A stretch of 7,231 nt of DNA, from contig CAMYZK010000120.1 of assembly GCA_947303825.1 (NCBI GenBank), positions 1 through 7,231 of the forward strand, in the 5' to 3' direction. Below are positions 5,947 through 7,231 of the stretch, piece by piece (position 1 is the first letter of the stretch; each line of letters starts with the position of its first letter). Origin of the DNA: an uncultured Prevotella sp. Lineage in GTDB: Bacteria; Bacteroidota; Bacteroidia; Bacteroidales; Bacteroidaceae. The notes below the pieces were generated by a model. That model had not been told where the DNA came from and made no database searches. It saw nothing but the letters and a program-made list of their open reading frames with translations. The translations under genes were made by a program, and so were the position numbers.

Positions 5947-6934
5947 AAAACCTTTCCGTCAGTTGCTTGTAAGTTACCTCATGTTTGAGTATGTGGTTCT
6001 CCAACAACAGGCGGCAGGCCTGGCTCACCATGTCTGGCCGCAGGCGGAACTCGCGCTTCTTCGAGTCGCGGTCAACCTGTAGCCTGAGCACCTCGGCCAG
6101 CATCAGCCTCTGCATGGTGCGGTTGGTGGCAATATGGTTTTTGCGCACATATTTCATCACTATCTCCAGCGTCTCGTCGGGATGAGCTGCCGCCCACTCC
6201 CATCCTCTGCGGCTGGCTTTGGCAAACTTGACGGCCTTGTCCTTGTCTTGCTCGTAGAGCTCGCGGCGCATGTAGACCCCGTCGTCCTGAATGTTGTATT
6301 CGTGGTCGCAGAAGCGGTAGACGTTGGCTTCGGTGAGAGGCAGGCCCGTCTGCACCAGTTGGTAGAACTCGTTATAGCTCATGGCAACGATAGCATCGAC
6401 GGCTCCCTTGACATACAGGTTCATGTTGGAGGCATATTTCACCCATTCATAGTTCAGGTGATCGTGGGCACTCATGCAGACGGCCAGGTCGCCGAAGTCG
6501 GTGCTCCAGATGCCCACACGTGCACCTTTCTGCGTGAGCGGGTCCTTGCCTCTGCGTGAGACAATGGTAAGCGAGTTGTTCATCGATGTCTGCAGGATGT
6601 TCACCAGGTTGACACCGTTGTCAACAAGCTTCATGGCCTGGCATAGTTCGAGTGTCGTGGCGTCAATGTTGTTGTCCTCCACGCGGCTGAGGGTGGACTG
6701 TGTGGCCGACGGGTGTACTATGGAAACGCTGATGCCCTCGGCTGTGTAGAAGCCTTTCTCTAGTGCGACATAGTAACCGGCGAACTGTGCCTGAGCCGTC
6801 CACTGGGGCATGAAGACGAATCGTTCCTGGGCCCAGGCTCCAAGGGTGGTGAGCATTGCCAGGACTACGACCGAGGCCAGGTGCTTGAAGCCGGACAGCT
6901 GAAAGCAGGAAAATGAAATACCAGTCTTTCTCAT
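5945..6934 (-). CDS. Exported NMT1/THI5-like solute-binding protein
   Basis: A 329-residue protein. After a 17-residue polar N-terminus a hydrophobic stretch (about 18-35) ends in GAWAQE, a plausible signal-peptidase I site. No lipobox cysteine is seen there, so it is probably a soluble periplasmic protein. The mature N-terminus carries the family hallmark PQWTAQAQFAGYYVALEKGF (43-62) and fits the periplasmic-binding type II fold of the NMT1/THI5-like (SsuA/ThiY/TauA) group. Such proteins bind small molecules such as pyrimidine precursors, sulfonates or nitrate; the ligand here is not known. No ABC permease or ATPase gene is adjacent. The next gene on the same strand is a Cache-domain phosphatase, so a ligand-presenting role in signalling is as likely as transport. 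ATG 6934 is the only sensible start, because the next Met lies within the hydrophobic core. Confidence 0.85.
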   Translation of the reverse strand: MRKTGISFSCFQLSGFKHLASVVVLAMLTTLGAWAQERFVFMPQWTAQAQFAGYYVALEKGFYTAEGISVSIVHPSATQSTLSRVEDNNIDATTLELCQAMKLVDNGVNLVNILQTSMNNSLTIVSRRGKDPLTQKGARVGIWSTDFGDLAVCMSAHDHLNYEWVKYASNMNLYVKGAVDAIVAMSYNEFYQLVQTGLPLTEANVYRFCDHEYNIQDDGVYMRRELYEQDKDKAVKFAKASRRGWEWAAAHPDETLEIVMKYVRKNHIATNRTMQRLMLAEVLRLQVDRDSKKREFRLRPDMVSQACRLLLENHILKHEVTYKQLTERF

Positions 6935-6963
6935 TTCTTCTCTTCATAAAGGCTATCTGACTG

Positions 6964-6971
6964 CAAAGGTA
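6964..6971 (-). promoter_or_regulatory. -7 box for the NMT1-like gene
   Basis: On the minus strand this reads TACCTTTG, an exact TAnnTTTG. A -33 element at the usual 20-nt spacing (plus 6992-6994, read as TCG) matches TTG at only two of three bases. Initiation near 6957 would leave a leader of about 20-25 nt before the ATG. It probably drives both the NMT1-like and the phosphatase genes. Confidence 0.55.
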
Positions 6972-7046
6972 GTGTAAAAAAAACAATTCTACGAGAAAAA
7001 ACACACATTTTTTTCTTCGTGTGCGTAACATTGTTCCGCAGCCTTT

Positions 7047-7075
7047 TTGCGTATCGATAAATTTTTGTAATTTTG
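7047..7075 (+). promoter_or_regulatory. Promoter for the gene starting at 7099
   Basis: TAATTTTG at 7068-7075 matches TAnnTTTG, with TTG at 7047-7049 as the -33 element. The spacer is 18 nt, slightly short of the usual 19-21. It diverges from the NMT1-like gene promoter about 100 bp away and would give a short leader of roughly 17 nt. Confidence 0.5.
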
Positions 7076-7098
7076 CATGCTATTATATTGAAGCGACT

Positions 7099-7231
7099 AT
7101 GATAAAGGACGAGTTTCAGCATTGCATCGACAAGTATTCCACGGAGATAGGGCAGATAAGGGAGTCTGCTCATAAGCTACATGAAAACGTCAACCAGAAG
7201 TATGACAAGGTACATCCCTACGGCTTCCATC
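7099..7231 (+). CDS. Unidentified protein, N-terminal fragment (3' end missing)
   Basis: An open frame from ATG 7099 continues to the window edge for 44 complete codons. It begins MIKDEFQHCIDKYSTEIGQI and ends in YDKVHPYGFH. The start is supported by the promoter immediately upstream and by GC-rich codon use resuming at the ATG. The charged helical N-terminus and the HPYGFH ending recall the beginning of HD-domain phosphohydrolases, but the fragment is too short to assign a family. Confidence 0.6.
   Translation, partial: MIKDEFQHCIDKYSTEIGQIRESAHKLHENVNQKYDKVHPYGFH

Noticed and set aside
6995..7015. GAAAAAA / TTTTTTC inverted repeat in the divergent spacer
   Set aside because: Pure AT stem of seven pairs in an A/T-tract promoter region; expected by composition and better explained as upstream promoter DNA.

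Overview
The window looks like chromosomal DNA from a Bacteroidales bacterium, most likely a GC-rich Prevotella-type genome. The basis is three good matches to the Bacteroidetes sigma -7 box TAnnTTTG, the absence of strong Shine-Dalgarno sequences, AT-rich spacers carrying 7-bp and 8-bp tandem repeats, and protein families typical of that group. The taxonomic call is inference.

Left half, plus strand (2-3599). Three tightly spaced genes read as one operon: (i) the 3' part of a membrane-bound HAMP / SpoIIE-type PP2C phosphatase fused to an RsbW-like HATPase (anti-sigma kinase-type) domain; (ii) an SLC13-type membrane transporter with two cytoplasmic RCK_C (TrkA-C) domains between its membrane halves; (iii) a single-domain STAS protein of the anti-sigma-factor-antagonist type with a candidate phospho-serine. 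This is a partner-switching set (phosphatase, kinase, STAS) with a transporter in the middle.

Right half, minus strand (6934-3782). An exported NMT1/THI5-like solute-binding protein is followed by a second SpoIIE-type phosphatase (N-terminal membrane anchor, Cache-like periplasmic region, second membrane segment, HAMP, PP2C). The second phosphatase is a close paralogue of the first but has no kinase domain. The two units converge on a 182-bp spacer (3600-3781). That spacer holds a candidate terminator and an unexplained plus-strand promoter followed by a hairpin.

The 168-bp spacer 5777-5944 is a heptanucleotide-repeat tract interrupted by a GC-rich, self-complementary segment bounded by an 8-bp direct repeat. 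At 6935-7098 two promoters diverge, one serving the NMT1-like gene and one serving a gene that begins at 7099 and leaves the window.

Working model (inference): the two sensor phosphatases set the phosphorylation state of the STAS protein in response to different signals, one of them probably delivered by the NMT1-like protein. The fused kinase domain opposes them. The STAS protein may act on the neighbouring transporter or on an unseen regulator.
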